A DNA stretch of 64,000 bases from Symbiodinium natans (Eukaryota > Sar > Dinophyceae > Suessiales > Symbiodiniaceae), in contig CAJNDS010000403.1 in assembly GCA_905221605.1 (NCBI GenBank), positions 28,116-92,115 of the forward strand. Reading direction: 5' to 3'. The notes below the pieces were generated by a model, which was not told the origin of the DNA, searched no databases, and saw only the letters and a program-made list of their open reading frames with translations. The position numbers and the translations under genes are program-made. Position 1 is the stretch's first letter. Every line of letters starts with the position of its first letter. Below are positions 28,012 through 38,370 of the stretch, piece by piece.

Positions 28012-28353
28012 TCAGCCTCTCCAGATCTTCCTTGACTCCCACATTTGCCGGCTTTGCCTTTGCCATGATCTTCGGCATCTTCTTTTCTGTTGGCGAAACA
28101 AGGGAAGAGGTAGAAGCCATCGACTTCCTCTTCTTCTCAGCTTTCGTCTTCGCCTCCTCACCACTTTCTCTGCTTCCTCCAGAGGAACCACACCCACATC
28201 AGCTTCTAGAGGAACCTCTGCAGCTTCCGTGACCCGATCCATCTGCCCCTCGGCTTTTTCTGACCAACGTCGAAGGGAATCCACCCATTCCTCAACCTCC
28301 AAAGCCAGACCACGCTGGGCAATCAAATCTGCCAGCTGCGACACAGACGGCAA
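28012..28353 (-). pseudogene. decayed C-terminal helical domain of the element protein
   Basis: LADLIAQRGLALEVEEWVDS aligns with LHEIVKAQDIPLKDIEEWTD of the plus-strand element (20.14-20.2 kb), followed by an Arg-rich stretch that is likely out of frame. Part of the same ORF as the CCCH remnant upstream. Confidence 0.5.
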
Positions 28354-28549
28354 CTCACCGTCTGTCTGATCACCTGTCCATTCTTTCCAGTGTCCATCTC
28401 ATTGGGCCATTGGGGTCACCACTGGCATTGAAAAGAAATTGACTCTCCTTCTTATCGGCCAATATTCCACAAGACATACTATCCACAGACTCTTCCACCA
28501 AAAATCATAAATCCTTTGCGCTTTCTCATCACACAGCATCCCATCTTTT

Positions 28550-28961
28550 TCACAAGTTTTCCGATCCTCTACCTGCCGACGCGACGCACGCCTCGGCAAA
28601 GGCCTCCTCGGCCTCGGACTCGGTGTCCTCGGCCATGTCGGCCGATCCAGTCCCGGACGCAAGAAAGCGCACTCCCGTCCATATACTTGCAGGTCCTATA
28701 TACTTCATCCACACGTGGCACGGCGCATTCTCCGTATCGCGGGAATACTTGCAGTTCTCTCCCCTCAAACACGGGCCTTCCAGTTATCAGAACCTGCACC
28801 AGTTCCGAACTGAATCGGCTCCTTTGACACCAGAAACAGATTCCACAGCTCCATATCCCCTCCGTCTCCAGAATCCATTGCGCTACAAAGATGTCTCCCA
28901 GACGAGGCTCCAGCAAAATTCCACAATTGGCAGGGCGTAATTTCCTACCGGCCCAAAACAC
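28550..28961 (-). pseudogene. decayed CCCH zinc-finger remnant
   Basis: GENCKYSRDTENAPC and CKYMDGSALSC keep parts of the triple-finger region of the plus-strand element (GEDCKYSHDATGVRC), but His ligands and spacing are lost and two frames are needed. Confidence 0.45.
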
Positions 28962-28994
28962 GGATCGTTATGGAAATCATCGTGAAAAGTTACA

Positions 28995-29306
28995 TCATTT
29001 CCATGTCCTTGTCTTTCCCACAGTAGACTGCCCGTGGTAAGGCGCTGATTCGCCTCGTCGAAAAGCCCCATCATTTTCCAGCAATACACCAGCGCAGTCA
29101 GAGATGTATTTCCACATAGTTCTCTCTGCTTTCCTGCGCTCAGCGCCGGCTGCTTCCAGGTCTTCGGAGTCCTGGTCCTCTCGAGCCACCTGCGGAAGAT
29201 CCAACTCCCCGACTCCTGCCGCACTCGCAGAAGAAGCACTGATAATAAGGCTCCTATTCGTTTTGTTCAACTCTTTCTTCTGCGCTGCCAGGCAATTGTC
29301 CAACAT
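28995..29306 (-). pseudogene. LNK and L-TG segments of the element protein
   Basis: LNKTNRSLIISASSASAAG matches LNKMDRNLVVSASS at 18.1 kb. In the overlapping frame LTTGSLLWERQ and FHDDFHNDPC match LNTGRLLYER and HPFHDNPPALC at 18.36-18.46 kb. Function unknown; conservation in two diverged copies argues that the segment was once under selection. Confidence 0.5.
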
Positions 29307-29750
29307 ATTCTTTTGCGCCTCGCTTCATCAGACTAGTGTCTATGCCATGCTGCAGGTTCACCTCGCCACCAAGAGCTTCATCTTGCATCTCCGACTCTCC
29401 ATCCGAGTCATCAAAAAAGGTCGTTCTCCTAACCAGAGACGCCGGAAATGCGGCGTCTCCCCGCGAAGCTTTGTCGCGTTCATCACCACTATGTTCTGAC
29501 GCGTGGTCCTCCTTTTCCCCGGTCCATGATAGAAAAGCAAGAGGCTGATCATCATCCATCTGATCTGCCCAACGTGCGCCATCTTGCTGAAACGAAACGC
29601 CCGTCGAGCACCATAACTGGCCAGCGGCTTCGCTTTTTTCAACTTCTCCAGGTCGAGGCCTCCACGACCGTCTCCGCCGTATCGTCCCGGCGACACTTGC
29701 CACCGACCGCAGATTCGCTCCAGGACCCACCAGCAATAACTGTTCCATTC
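29254..29750 (-). pseudogene. WAD/ERDKASRG acidic segment of the element protein
   Basis: RWADQMDDDQPLAFLSW and ERDKASRGDAAF are in a single frame here, whereas in the plus-strand element (17.03-17.3 kb) they fall in two frames. The C-terminal part is acidic (FFDDSDGESEMQDEALGG). Confidence 0.5.
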
Positions 29751-29772
29751 AAAGGAGCTTGTTGTTACGGAG

Positions 29773-30070
29773 TCAGTCTTTGACGCCCCCGTTGTTGCAA
29801 AACCTCCTGACATGTCCCTCGCGGCATAATCGCCTCATTCTGTGGCTCTGCCGACGAACCTGTGGAGTGAAAGGTTGCGCCGACTGTGGATTGCGGGGCC
29901 TAGAACGGATAGGACCAAGCCTCTGTGTAAACTTTTGCGCCTCCTCATCCGAAAGACCCTGCTCTGTCAAATCTTCCACGCGCATGAATCGTTCCAGATC
30001 TCGAATGCTGGCTTGCTCTGTGGCGTGAATTTCCCCCGTCTGCAGTTGCAGTAGTCAACACAACCAGAAT
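29773..30070 (-). pseudogene. SAM-like segment of the element protein
   Basis: Residues RVEDLTEQGLSDEEAQKF, then a Pro/Arg-rich tail (SRPRNPQSAQPFTP), correspond to the SAM-like module and tail at 16.5-16.7 kb and to the third copy at 38.6-38.8 kb. Confidence 0.4.
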
Positions 30071-30344
30071 GCCCGCTCGCCCCATGGCTGGCTGAGGTTG
30101 TTGGCACTGCACAAAGCTCCGTCTCCTTCGTGACAGATGAAGCACGCGCCGAATTTTTGTAATATCCCTCATCAGCTTTTTCTGCTCTCCGCTAATCAAT
30201 CGAAGAGCGATCAAACTTGCAGTTGTTGTTTCCTCAAGTACAGTTGTCAAACAGATGATAGTTGTAGCATTTCTGTTCAGACCAAACTGTCTCAACCGTT
30301 GTCGTGCTCCATCGTCCAAAACTCTTCCAGCTTCTCGACGTTCC

Positions 30345-30735
30345 TCAGGAGCGGCCACATTCTCTGTACACGTGATCGGAACGACAACTGTCGCCATATG
30401 GACAGTAGCCATTTTGTAAGCCTCCAGCAAACTCGCGCTCCTTTTGAGGTCCCCTTTGAACCTCCCTTTCCATAGTCACATTTGTTCGGAACCCTCTCGC
30501 GCGGCCTTCTCCCGGATCCTCCTCCTCCTCCTCCACCAGAAGCGGAACATCATCCTCATCCTCACTTTCAGACGAAGAAGGGACATGTGGAGGTGGGGGA
30601 AAAATAGTCTTTCCAGCGCTTGCACCATGTCCTGGATCATCCTCCCACAAACTCTGGTGAGAGAACTTGCATCTTCCTTCATAAGAGCAATATCTGCTCC
30701 GACACTTACTTAGAAGACAACTTTGAAGTAGCGTG
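30345..30735 (-). pseudogene. CCCH zinc-finger segments
   Basis: One frame has YCSYEGRCKFSHQ (about 30.66-30.72 kb) and then an acidic, Pro-rich linker. Another has GLQNGYCPYGDSCRSDH (30.37-30.42 kb). They match the position of the fingers at 15.7-16.2 kb in the plus-strand element. Ligands of the second finger are partly lost. Confidence 0.5.
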
Positions 30736-30766
30736 ATTCTCCGGAGGTGCAGGACCTTGACGGGCT

Positions 30767-31249
30767 CTATTTAAATCCGTTAAAAAGTCCAGGCTCGGCT
30801 GAGCCCGATCGCCCGATCGCCTCCACTGCAGCACGCACTTCCTTAAGCAATTCTTTGTGCTGGTACCACAAACACTCCCACGTTTTCGAGTCTCCAGAGT
30901 CCATCATCATCTTCGCCACTCTGGAAATAATTGGGCGTGAGAACTCGGTGTTCTCAACCAACCAATCGTAGAAGTCCTTCGCACACTGCTGCTCGCTCCA
31001 ATCATCTGGCTCCCAAGCATTTTGTGCCTTTGTTAGTGGTTGCCAGGCATCCTGGACCAGAACTGAACAAGCTTCTTTGGAAAGCTGTTGCACCTTTTCT
31101 TCATCTTTCACCACGTTCTCCAAATCTTCCAGACTCACTGTGTCCAAGAAGCATTCTTGTAATTTTCCTGCCCAATTCTCAGGATTCCAAAAATCATTTC
31201 CCCGTATTTTTGTTTGCCTTTGTCCATTCCTGACTTCCGACACAGCCAT
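30767..31249 (-). pseudogene. helical domain of the element protein (160-residue open frame)
   Basis: The best-preserved ORF of this copy. AKDFYDWLVENTEFSRPIIS and WECLWYQHKELLKEVRAAVE align in pattern with YHDALYDIARQERKYSEAAT and WHAWWVDARQFLCEIDAAIE at 15.4-15.6 kb. No external family recognised. Confidence 0.5.
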
Positions 31250-31329
31250 CTACCATACACCTTCCAGTTGTTGCGCTCCCACTCGTGCCTTTCATCACTC
31301 TTCCTGATCGACCTCCAACACCGCGGCGT

Positions 31330-31830
31330 AAATGGACAGCGCGAGGGTTCCGACCGCATTGACTTCCTCAACGCGCATGCCCTGCGCGTCATCAGTGGAT
31401 TCATCCTTGAGGTCATCCTCTACTTGCAAGAGGGCCTCTTTTCATCATAAATGTTCACCCAGACACCCTTATAAGTCGACCGACGTCACCGCGTCGTCTA
31501 CAATGTCTCCGCGCTCAAAGTCCACCGCAACATGGGATGAACTAATAACAGCACTGGAGTTTTCTGTGAGCGACTGACCCTTGCACCAACCCTTTGTCAA
31601 CAGCTTCTCCCTCTGCGCCAGAACCAGATCCAGACTCACGCTGTTCTGTTGAACTCGTCTCCAGCTCCCGCACCACCGCGGTCGCTCCTATGATGCTCCT
31701 TTTCCGCCATCGACGAATCCTCCACCGTCGCCTCGGTGGCCGAAACCTCACCTTGCTTTGAGACTGTGCCCATTGCACCTTTCGGCATTCCTCTGCTCCT
31801 TCGCCTCTTCCACAGAAAGGCCATCATCGC
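31330..31830 (-). pseudogene. S1-like and acidic segments of the element protein
   Basis: Frames across 31.45-31.53 kb give GDIVDDAVTSVD and, after a stop, GVWVNIYDEK. These correspond to GDSLIGTVDCINIDGVWLAYG in the plus-strand element. Upstream are acidic pieces (ELETSSTEQRESGSGSG; EVSATEATVEDSSMAEKEHH). Confidence 0.4.
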
Positions 31831-32445
31831 GCCCAGAACGAACAGCCGGAATCTCCGCCATCTTCAGGCACCACCCTGCATGCTGCCCCAGTTCGCAACG
31901 CTGTACTCATGCTGACCAGGTAAATGTCGTCGGCTAGCTTGTGTAACAAAGTTGCAAAGTCTTTGCTGTTCGTGTCACACATGGCCTTCGGAGTGTATCC
32001 TGAACCTTCAAACCAACGTACTGGTTCATCCTGCAATAACCATGTTGGCCTTCGGTCCAACACAAGCAGCGCATGCATCTCCAAGCATCTCGTGCACATC
32101 CACTTCCAGATTCAGATTGTCCAGAGTTCCCAATGGAGCGAGTGAACAAACTGTTACACCCGATGCATCCGACCCATACAATCAGCCCAGACCGCTCGAC
32201 GCCAACTCAAGTCCTTCAAAGCATGTTCAGAGATTCCAGGCAATGCAAAAGGACGGTGGTCATGAGCCAGGGCCGCTTGGTTCCCGCGGCCTTGCAGACA
32301 TGTCGGCCTCTGCGGGTCCGTAGAGCTGCTTTGGTCGCGCCTTTGCGGTCGCGGGCCGGGCAGGTGTAGAACTCCGCGACAGCCTCCAGTACGATGCCCG
32401 AGATGGTTTTGGTGGTTCTTCGACACATTCCACCGTCGTGCACAT
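31824..32445 (-). pseudogene. unrecognised coding segments beside the copia region
   Basis: A well-formed stretch (RRPTWLLQDEPVRWFEGSGY, NSKDFATLLHKLADDIYLVS) plus Arg-rich pieces in other frames. It belongs either to the copia-like region upstream or to the CCCH element downstream; the boundary is unclear. No family named. Confidence 0.3.
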
Positions 32446-32508
32446 TGTTATATTTCCAACGTCAGACTTCTCAACCTTGTCCTTGAAGTCATCTATGGTC
32501 TATGGTAC

Positions 32509-33441
32509 TTAGCATAGATGCCTTGGTGTTGACACGCAAAAACCTCTGCACGTCCCCTTCATTGCCCTCCAGGAGCCTCGTTGGCCTTGATGATAAAGCT
32601 CCTTCCTGTGCTTCCCAGCTAAGCTCCCCAGTAGCTTAATCGCGCCAACGCTGCGATGTCGGCCCTGCTTACAGATGGCAATGAAGTAACTCGCTTCATG
32701 AGGTTGCCCAGGCATTTCGTCCTTGGACACGCCTTCCAGATTCTCTGGATGTGTTCCAATGTGACCTCGCAGCCAATCTCTCGATCCGTCCCGCGGATCC
32801 TCCGGGTTTTCCAAACTCCGGCAGTCGATCAGAATAACGAGGCTTCGGACGGTCGGTTCCCAGCCGAATACCTTATAAACGAGGCTCTTTACAGATGCCT
32901 CATCCTGCTTCCCATCATCCATGACTCGCCAGGCTTCATCGACCCAGTTAACTCCACACGAGACGAAGTACAGCTGGCCTTCCATGGCATGGGGATCACG
33001 AGCAAGTGCACGCTCGGGAGATTCGCGAGCTGCATAAGCTGTGTTTTCTGCTGGGACTCTCATTCGTCTAATACACTTGGGTAAGTCGGGATTCAGCGCC
33101 AGCCCTTCTGAGATATTGAAGCACAATAATTGGAACCTCGCACCCTGAACAATGGGAGTTTCAAGGTAACACCCTTCTTCGTCAAGGTAACCTGAAATCG
33201 CGCCATGTCCTTCACCAATCCCAGAGTGCTTTGGGCAAATAGGCTGAGCAAAAGTGGCGCCGTTGAAGATTCTGCCGGCAATACACGCACATCTTTCTGC
33301 ATTTTGCATCCATCGACCTCCGCAAATACATGAATTCGCCCCTTCATCTAAAACGGCGTAGATCCCTTCACTCTCGTAGATGTCAACCTTAGGGAGAGTT
33401 AGAGTCACTTCATCCTCCTTCATATCCTGAGCTGCCATCAA
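32509..33441 (-). pseudogene. retroviral-type aspartic protease joined to a RapZ-C-like domain
   Basis: One 310-residue frame. Residues around 30-45 read YAVLDEGANSCICGG, the place and shape of the copia protease motif (normally DSGA/DTGA), here with Glu in the second position. Residues about 195-300 (SLVILIDCRSLENPEDP, WLRGHI, YFIAICKQGRHRSVGAIKLL) follow the C-terminal domain of bacterial RapZ: a beta strand ending in D-R-NP, then the phosphate-binding loop 'C.GGRHRSV'. In a normal copia polyprotein, integrase follows protease; here it does not. Frameshifts around it make it inactive today. The protease call is good; the RapZ-C-like call is pattern-based. Confidence 0.5.
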
Positions 33442-33477
33442 CCCCGTGCTTTCCGCGTCGGAGTGCGTCGGGGTCCT

Positions 33478-33831
33478 TTAGCGTCTTCGGGTAGATGATC
33501 CATCTCCGGCCGACGCTGCGACCGAACTCGGCAAAGCTCGCTGTCCGAGTGCCTCACCTGGCATTGCACGGAAAGGGTTTGGTGTTCCAGGTGACTGTCC
33601 TGCTTGATGAGGGGTAGCTGGCATTGCCCTTGATGGTCTAGAGGGTGTTCTCGGAGGTTGCTGTTGGAACAATCCTTGCTCAACAAGTACGGCCTCCCAA
33701 TCTATCCTGCAAGATGCCATGAAAATGTCCTGCGAAACCATGTGACCCTCCACCATCGCCTTAAACTCTTCAAGCACTCTGACAACTTCTTCAGTACTTA
33801 ACTCAGCTCGATTGATGATGGACGTATACAT
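33478..33831 (-). pseudogene. copia gag-pol linker region
   Basis: 117 residues: a helical start (AELSTEEVVRVLEEFKAMVE) then a Pro/Thr/Ser-rich linker (PPRTPSRPSRAMPATPHQAG). It lies between the zinc-knuckle and protease segments in the expected order. 33832-34050 shows no clear coding. Confidence 0.35.
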
Positions 33832-34365
33832 ATTTGATACCAGATCAAAGCTTGTAGAACTCGCAGATTCGATGCTCTTCGCGGTTTGTTGTCGTCGCCT
33901 TGCTTCTTCTTGGGGCTGCTCATCTACGAAGTGACCACAATCTTTGCAGAATATTCTGGCTGTTGTTCTGCTCGATCCCAGTTTGCTTGTGTTGAGATGA
34001 TTGCACTCATCGTAACTCTTCTTGAAAACTTCGTTACGACTGGTTTTTGGTTACCTTGCCACAATCCTTGCAAGTCCACACCTAAAGAAAGCGTTCGTGC
34101 CAAGCTTTGAGAAATCGTTGCACTCTCTGCAACTCTGGGCTAGAGGTGGGTTTGGAGGTTTCTTCTTAGCTGTTGCATGACCCGCGCGAAGCTGCTGGCG
34201 CTTTCGGGGATCCTGACCCTGCACTCGGCATGGGATCGGCACAGGTGTCTCGCTAAGAGGTGTTTCTCTGCGCACTACCTCCAGGGTGTCTGGGGTGATC
34301 TCGTAATAGTTCTGAACCGAAGTTGGCTAGGTGGAAAGATGGACTCTTCTCCGACCTTCCCCAAA

Positions 34366-35397
34366 TCACATATCCTGGAAATCGACGCAGCACCTCCTCA
34401 CACGATAAGCCTTCGTGCTGACCAACACGAAAATCTTATCGCTTCCCGGCGGCGGGTGATCTCTCATCCCATCGCTCCACGTTCCCCGATGATGTGAACG
34501 ATACGAAGCTGGAGATCTGTATCCCATGAAAGCAGTCATGGCTTCACCGGCGCTAGATGCATCCGGCTCAGCACTAAGGTGCATGCACTCTCCTTCTGAG
34601 CTCGTGTCCGAAAGGCCTGCTTCGACCGCCACATAAGCTTGCTTCCTAGGAACGGTGGGCTTTGCTTGTGCCTTGGGACCTCTACCTTTCGGGCGTTGAG
34701 GATCTCCACTCCAATGACCTACTTGTCCACACTTCAGGCACTTTGAACGGCTCTTGATCTCCTGCAGTCGCTTCTTCCTAGCCTCATCGACAAGTTGGAT
34801 TTGACCACCGGAAAACCTTTCTTACCTTTGCCAAACTTGCCCTTGCCACCGGCCTTGCCCATCGCGACGTTCGCTGCATGTTGAAGTTGAATGGCTTCGC
34901 CGGCTGCCTCAGGATAAAACAAGTCGCACTCTTCCATGCAATTCAATGCTACTGCCACTTCTTCATCTGACACTTCATGGGGATACTCTTCCATGGCATT
35001 GTAAATTTCAGGCACCTCTGAGGTTGCCTCAGGATACGAGGGTGTCCATGCTTGCCATCCCTCCAAACTCTCATAGTCCTGTCCTAGGCTTTCCTCACTC
35101 GAGGATGGACTTTCAGGGCTTGCTCCATAAAAACCATAGTCTTCACTCTGTTCGACCGAAACGCTGACTTTCCAAAGCCTTTAGCAAACCCTTTGCCTCC
35201 TTCTTCGCTTTTGCCTTTTCCTTTTCCTCCCTTTTACATCCAGGCCTCTGAAGTCTGCCGGGTAAGTATGCTGACACACAGGCGCGAAGCACAAACCCAG
35301 CACTCGTGGCTAGGGAACTACTCGCGCAGCATGACACGCATGCAAACTCTTTGGAAACTATGTCAATAAGAAAGACTTGTGAAAAAGCTGCAAGCAT
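34366..35397 (-). pseudogene. gag C-terminal region with a defective CCHC zinc knuckle
   Basis: Acidic, helical residues (EVSDEEVAVALNCMEECDLF), then a Gly/Lys-rich stretch (GKAGGKGKFGKGKKGF), a frame change, and at 34740-34699 the knuckle CLKCGQVGHWSGDP. Two Cys and the His are in place, but the fourth ligand expected after HWSGD is missing, as if one codon were deleted. The 5' part of the segment contains the 76-bp repeat unit (35234-35309). The knuckle is the nucleic-acid-binding part of gag. Confidence 0.55.
35234..35309. repeat. 76-bp unit, copy 2
   Basis: Identical to 22430-22505 over all 76 bases by eye, in the same orientation, but without flanking direct repeats here. It interrupts the gag-like region. 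Confidence 0.75.
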
Positions 35398-35424
35398 CTA
35401 CGCAAATTAGCAACCGAAATCGCA

Positions 35425-36084
35425 CTAGGGATTTAATGACTCTGCATTCGCATTCAAGCGCGCTTGGCGGCGAGCTGTCTTCTGAGCAAGTCGTTGCGCT
35501 TTATGTTGGGCCCGAAGAACACACAAATCATCTGGAGCACAAGAAGACGGTATAGGCAACGATGAGCCCGTTGAACAAGTAGGGGGAAGGCTTGTGCAAC
35601 CTCCAACTATTGACCGGCGGCCCACCTCCGTAGAACTCACACCACTCTCCACGGTCTCAGCACGTCGTCCAGCAGCCTCAAGTGTTTCCAATCGATACTG
35701 TAGGGCACGGAGTGATTCCTGGGCACTAGACACGACATTCTCAGTGATCTTTTCCAAGAGGGCTCTGCATTCTTCCTGTGACAGCATCTCCTCCGATGTC
35801 TGAACCGACGTGTCAGTCTGTATTGCCTGGCAACCACCACACGACTCTGCCTGAGGAGCCATTGGACTCTGGTACACTGCATTCAGCTGCGGCATCGGAG
35901 CGTTCCCAAAGCCCAGAGAAGCATGTAGGCTGATAGGTACTCGGATGTCCTCCTGTGGATGTGCAAGAGAGTACAGAATTTGCCATAGACCTGTTGCCAC
36001 ATCATGTCGACCTTCTTTTCTTGCCAAACGAACACTAAACCCCAAGCACGCGCATAGCTGTTTGTGTTGACCCATCGCAGGCAC
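35425..36084 (-). pseudogene. gag-region segment, copia-like element
   Basis: 219-residue frame between the gag core and the knuckle: Gln/Ala-rich, with a helical portion (CRALLEKITENVVSSAQESL). It looks coding, has no recognisable domain, and lies in the correct order for gag. Confidence 0.35.
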
Positions 36085-36127
36085 AACGAGGGACCAACTC
36101 TAATTAGGGAAAACTATACACAAATAC

Positions 36128-37050
36128 TCATTTGAGTCTCGTAGCCAAACCTTGAGCCAAAATGCCTTTTGGATACCCTGAACCAAATAGTCGCCCATTG
36201 CGCAAGTGAATCAAACCATGATGTTCTGTCATGATTCGGGCATAGTCTTCAAAGGTGTCCTTCCCCGCTGCACATGATTTGATCATCAATTGCTGATCCC
36301 TGCCCAATCCGCTCAATTCCAGCAACAACTCAGCCCGCAAACTGTCGGACAGCCTGACGCGTGAGTCTAACTGTTGCATCAACAACCACTATCGACGCCT
36401 TCTACCAATGTAGCTGACGACACTTTCGGATTGCTGTCTGGCCAACGGTCCAAACCTATCCTGACCACTGCGGAAAGGAGCTTGTGCTTCTTGGGTTTGT
36501 AGGGGAAGAACCATTCGCCGAATTTCCTCGATCAGCTTTCGAAGTCCGCCTGGTTGTCCCAGTGCGGCAATACCCATCCACGCTCCAAGTCCGGAACTGT
36601 CGATGCTGCCTTGGGGGTTCTTTCTCTCTTCCCAGTTTCTGGCTTGCTCGATGAGGAGAAGGATTCGTCTTTCTTCTTCCTACGATCCCTTCGGCATTTC
36701 TGCTCGAAAGCTGCGATTCGTAGTTCTGTCCTGAATTCCCACTCGCGGTAATCTTGTGGATTTCCATCGTAAATGAAAACACCTGTTTTGGTCACGGCAG
36801 ATGAATACGCTTCCTCGGTCCGATACAGACATCTCGTCGCCGTACGGTCGATGATATGTCTCCTCTCACAATAACTCGAAACCAAACAACCAAAAGGTCG
36901 CAGTGCACTTCCAACCTCCACCACACCAACAGCCGTACGGTCTGTGGTCTTAATCTGGAAAAGACAACCAGTGTCCAAAGGCCTCGCTGGAACCTGCCTC
37001 CGCACGAGGGGAGTACAAGCTCCGCTACCAATTTGAGTAACGAAGCGCAC
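36128..37050 (-). pseudogene. copia-type gag core, frameshifted
   Basis: TGVFIYDGNPQDYREWEFRT (36.72-36.79 kb) matches the 'F.G....Y.EWE.R' start of the UBN2/retrotran-gag family seen in copia elements. Then, in other frames, ARQQSESVVSYIGRRRR and SDSLRAELLLELSGLGRDQQ follow with the usual order and spacing. At least two frame changes and several stops make it inactive. The 5' side carries a candidate primer site at 37030-37019. Confidence 0.6.
37019..37030 (-). other. candidate primer binding site (3' end of initiator tRNA-Met)
   Basis: tggtagcggagc on the minus strand is the reverse complement of a tRNA acceptor end GCUCCGCUACCA, as in initiator tRNA-Met primers used by Ty1-like elements. 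It lies just 5' of the gag region. Its LTR would end near 37031-37036 but no second copy of such an LTR is in the window. Confidence 0.4.
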
Positions 37051-37311
37051 AAGGACACAATTTTCACCATATGCTCAAGAGCGCTCTGTAATCCGAAACA
37101 GCAACAGTAAACATAAATCAAGCTCTGAAGAACGGCACACGCTTAAGCTGTACATGACGATATGGTGTTATCTTCTCAGGGGGTTTAGGCGATTGAGGGT
37201 TTATGGGGTTTTTCGGGGTTCACAGTTTCCGAGCGGCCTTGCAGATCCGAGCTGTCACTGGCACTCGGGAGATACTCCTGCGAAAACGCATTATGCCCAC
37301 AACCGCCCCCG

Positions 37312-37346
<35 letters not shown>

Positions 37347-37457
37347 CCAAAAAAACTAAGAGCGCACGGGGCAAATATCAGCTAACTACGCGTCCCCTCA
37401 GACCCAAAACCCAAAACCCAAAACCTAAACCCTAAACCCTAAACCCGAGAAACCCTA
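37051..37457. other. telomere-like repeats and poly-C run
   Basis: G-rich telomere-like words at 37181-37205, a C run of about 35 bases at 37310-37344, and C-rich telomere-like repeats at 37400-37448. No gene. Confidence 0.6.
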
Positions 37458-37746
37458 TGCGGAGATGATCTTGTAATAGGTGAGTTCAAGAGGTTGTAAA
37501 ACAACCACGACAATGTTTGGTTCAAGATGGCCTTGGGAGCCATCAGCTTGGTGAAAGGAAAAGTTAGGCGCGCAGGATTAGGGTTTGGGGGCGGTGGTGC
37601 TAAAACCCGCGGTTGGGTTGTTGGCTTAGGCCTCGGTAACCTTCACTGGACCCCCCCAGCCTTGGTTGGTGCCCTTTCAGGGAGAACTCCGCTAAATTTA
37701 AAAGTTGTAACCTTTAGTTCCTTGTCCCCCTTTTGGTCATCCCGTA
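37458..37746 (+). repeat. LTR of the third element (about 289 bp)
   Basis: Begins tgcggagatgatc directly after aaccctа-type telomere-like sequence, like the 5' LTR at 12529, and ends ggtcatcccgta. It is followed by ggcgatgagccc, a two-mismatch version of the primer site. The interior resembles the LTR at 27174-27433. Confidence 0.65.
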
Positions 37747-38034
37747 GGCGATGAGCCCAAATTATAGGTTCCCTGCGTCGCGGTTTAAGAGATCAAGGGT
37801 GTTAGGAAGAAAAACGTGGATTCGCAGCGCCCGCGCTCTGGAGATAAACTGACTACCGGGGTCCATTGTGATCAAGAAAAAGGTTGGTTGTGGAGGTGCA
37901 AAACTGGAAAATCAAGGGACTACAGGGTCCGGATCAAGGGCCCAGGGTCCGGATCAAGACCCAGCGCGGAAAGGGTCAGTATTTCTGGCAGAAACTTTGG
38001 CGAAGATGCGAGACACCCTAAGGCTGGAGAGAAG

Positions 38035-38370
38035 CGATCTTGTTGGGATGAGACCAGTGGCAGGAATGTGAACTGGAGGCCGCTGTACTGGGTATGCGGG
38101 GGGGGTGCGGGAGCGTCATCATCGTCGAGTTCGTCAGGAAGGGTTCTGGTTGAGCAATGTGCTCAGACTGAGTTGAGTCTTGCCGATTTTGCAGCTCTGG
38201 CTCGTCAAGGTAGCATGAGACCAGTGGCAGGAATGCGGAGGCCGCTGTACTGGAGATTATGCGGAGGGGTTTGGGAGCGTCATCATCGTCGAGTTCGTCA
38301 GGAAGGGTTCTGCTTGAGAGCAACGTACTCAAACTGAGTTGAGTCTTGCCGATTTGGCAGCTCTGGTTCG
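38035..38370 (+). repeat. about 165-bp tandem duplication inside the third element
   Basis: gagaccagtggcaggaatg starts both copies (38050, 38217), and both contain gggagcgtcatcatcgtcga and ttgagtcttgccgatttt/gg. Later small changes separate them. Confidence 0.75.

Larger units (their letters stand above)
27174..31900 (-). mobile_element. second, decayed CCCH-cargo LTR element (3' part)
   Basis: On the minus strand the order S1-like, helical domain, CCCH, SAM-like, WAD/ERDKASRG segment, LNK segment, L-TG segment, CCCH remnant, helical domain, polypurine tract, LTR is the same as in the 12.5-21.4 kb element. All modules are frameshifted and diverged. No 5' LTR was found; upstream it meets a copia gag-protease region. 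The interior is shorter (about 4.5 kb for the collinear part), so pieces are missing. Its LTR end again touches telomere-like sequence. Confidence 0.7.

Noticed and set aside
37310-37344. 35-base C run considered as a biological signal
   Set aside because: Homopolymer runs next to telomere-like repeats occur several times here and may partly be assembly artefacts.
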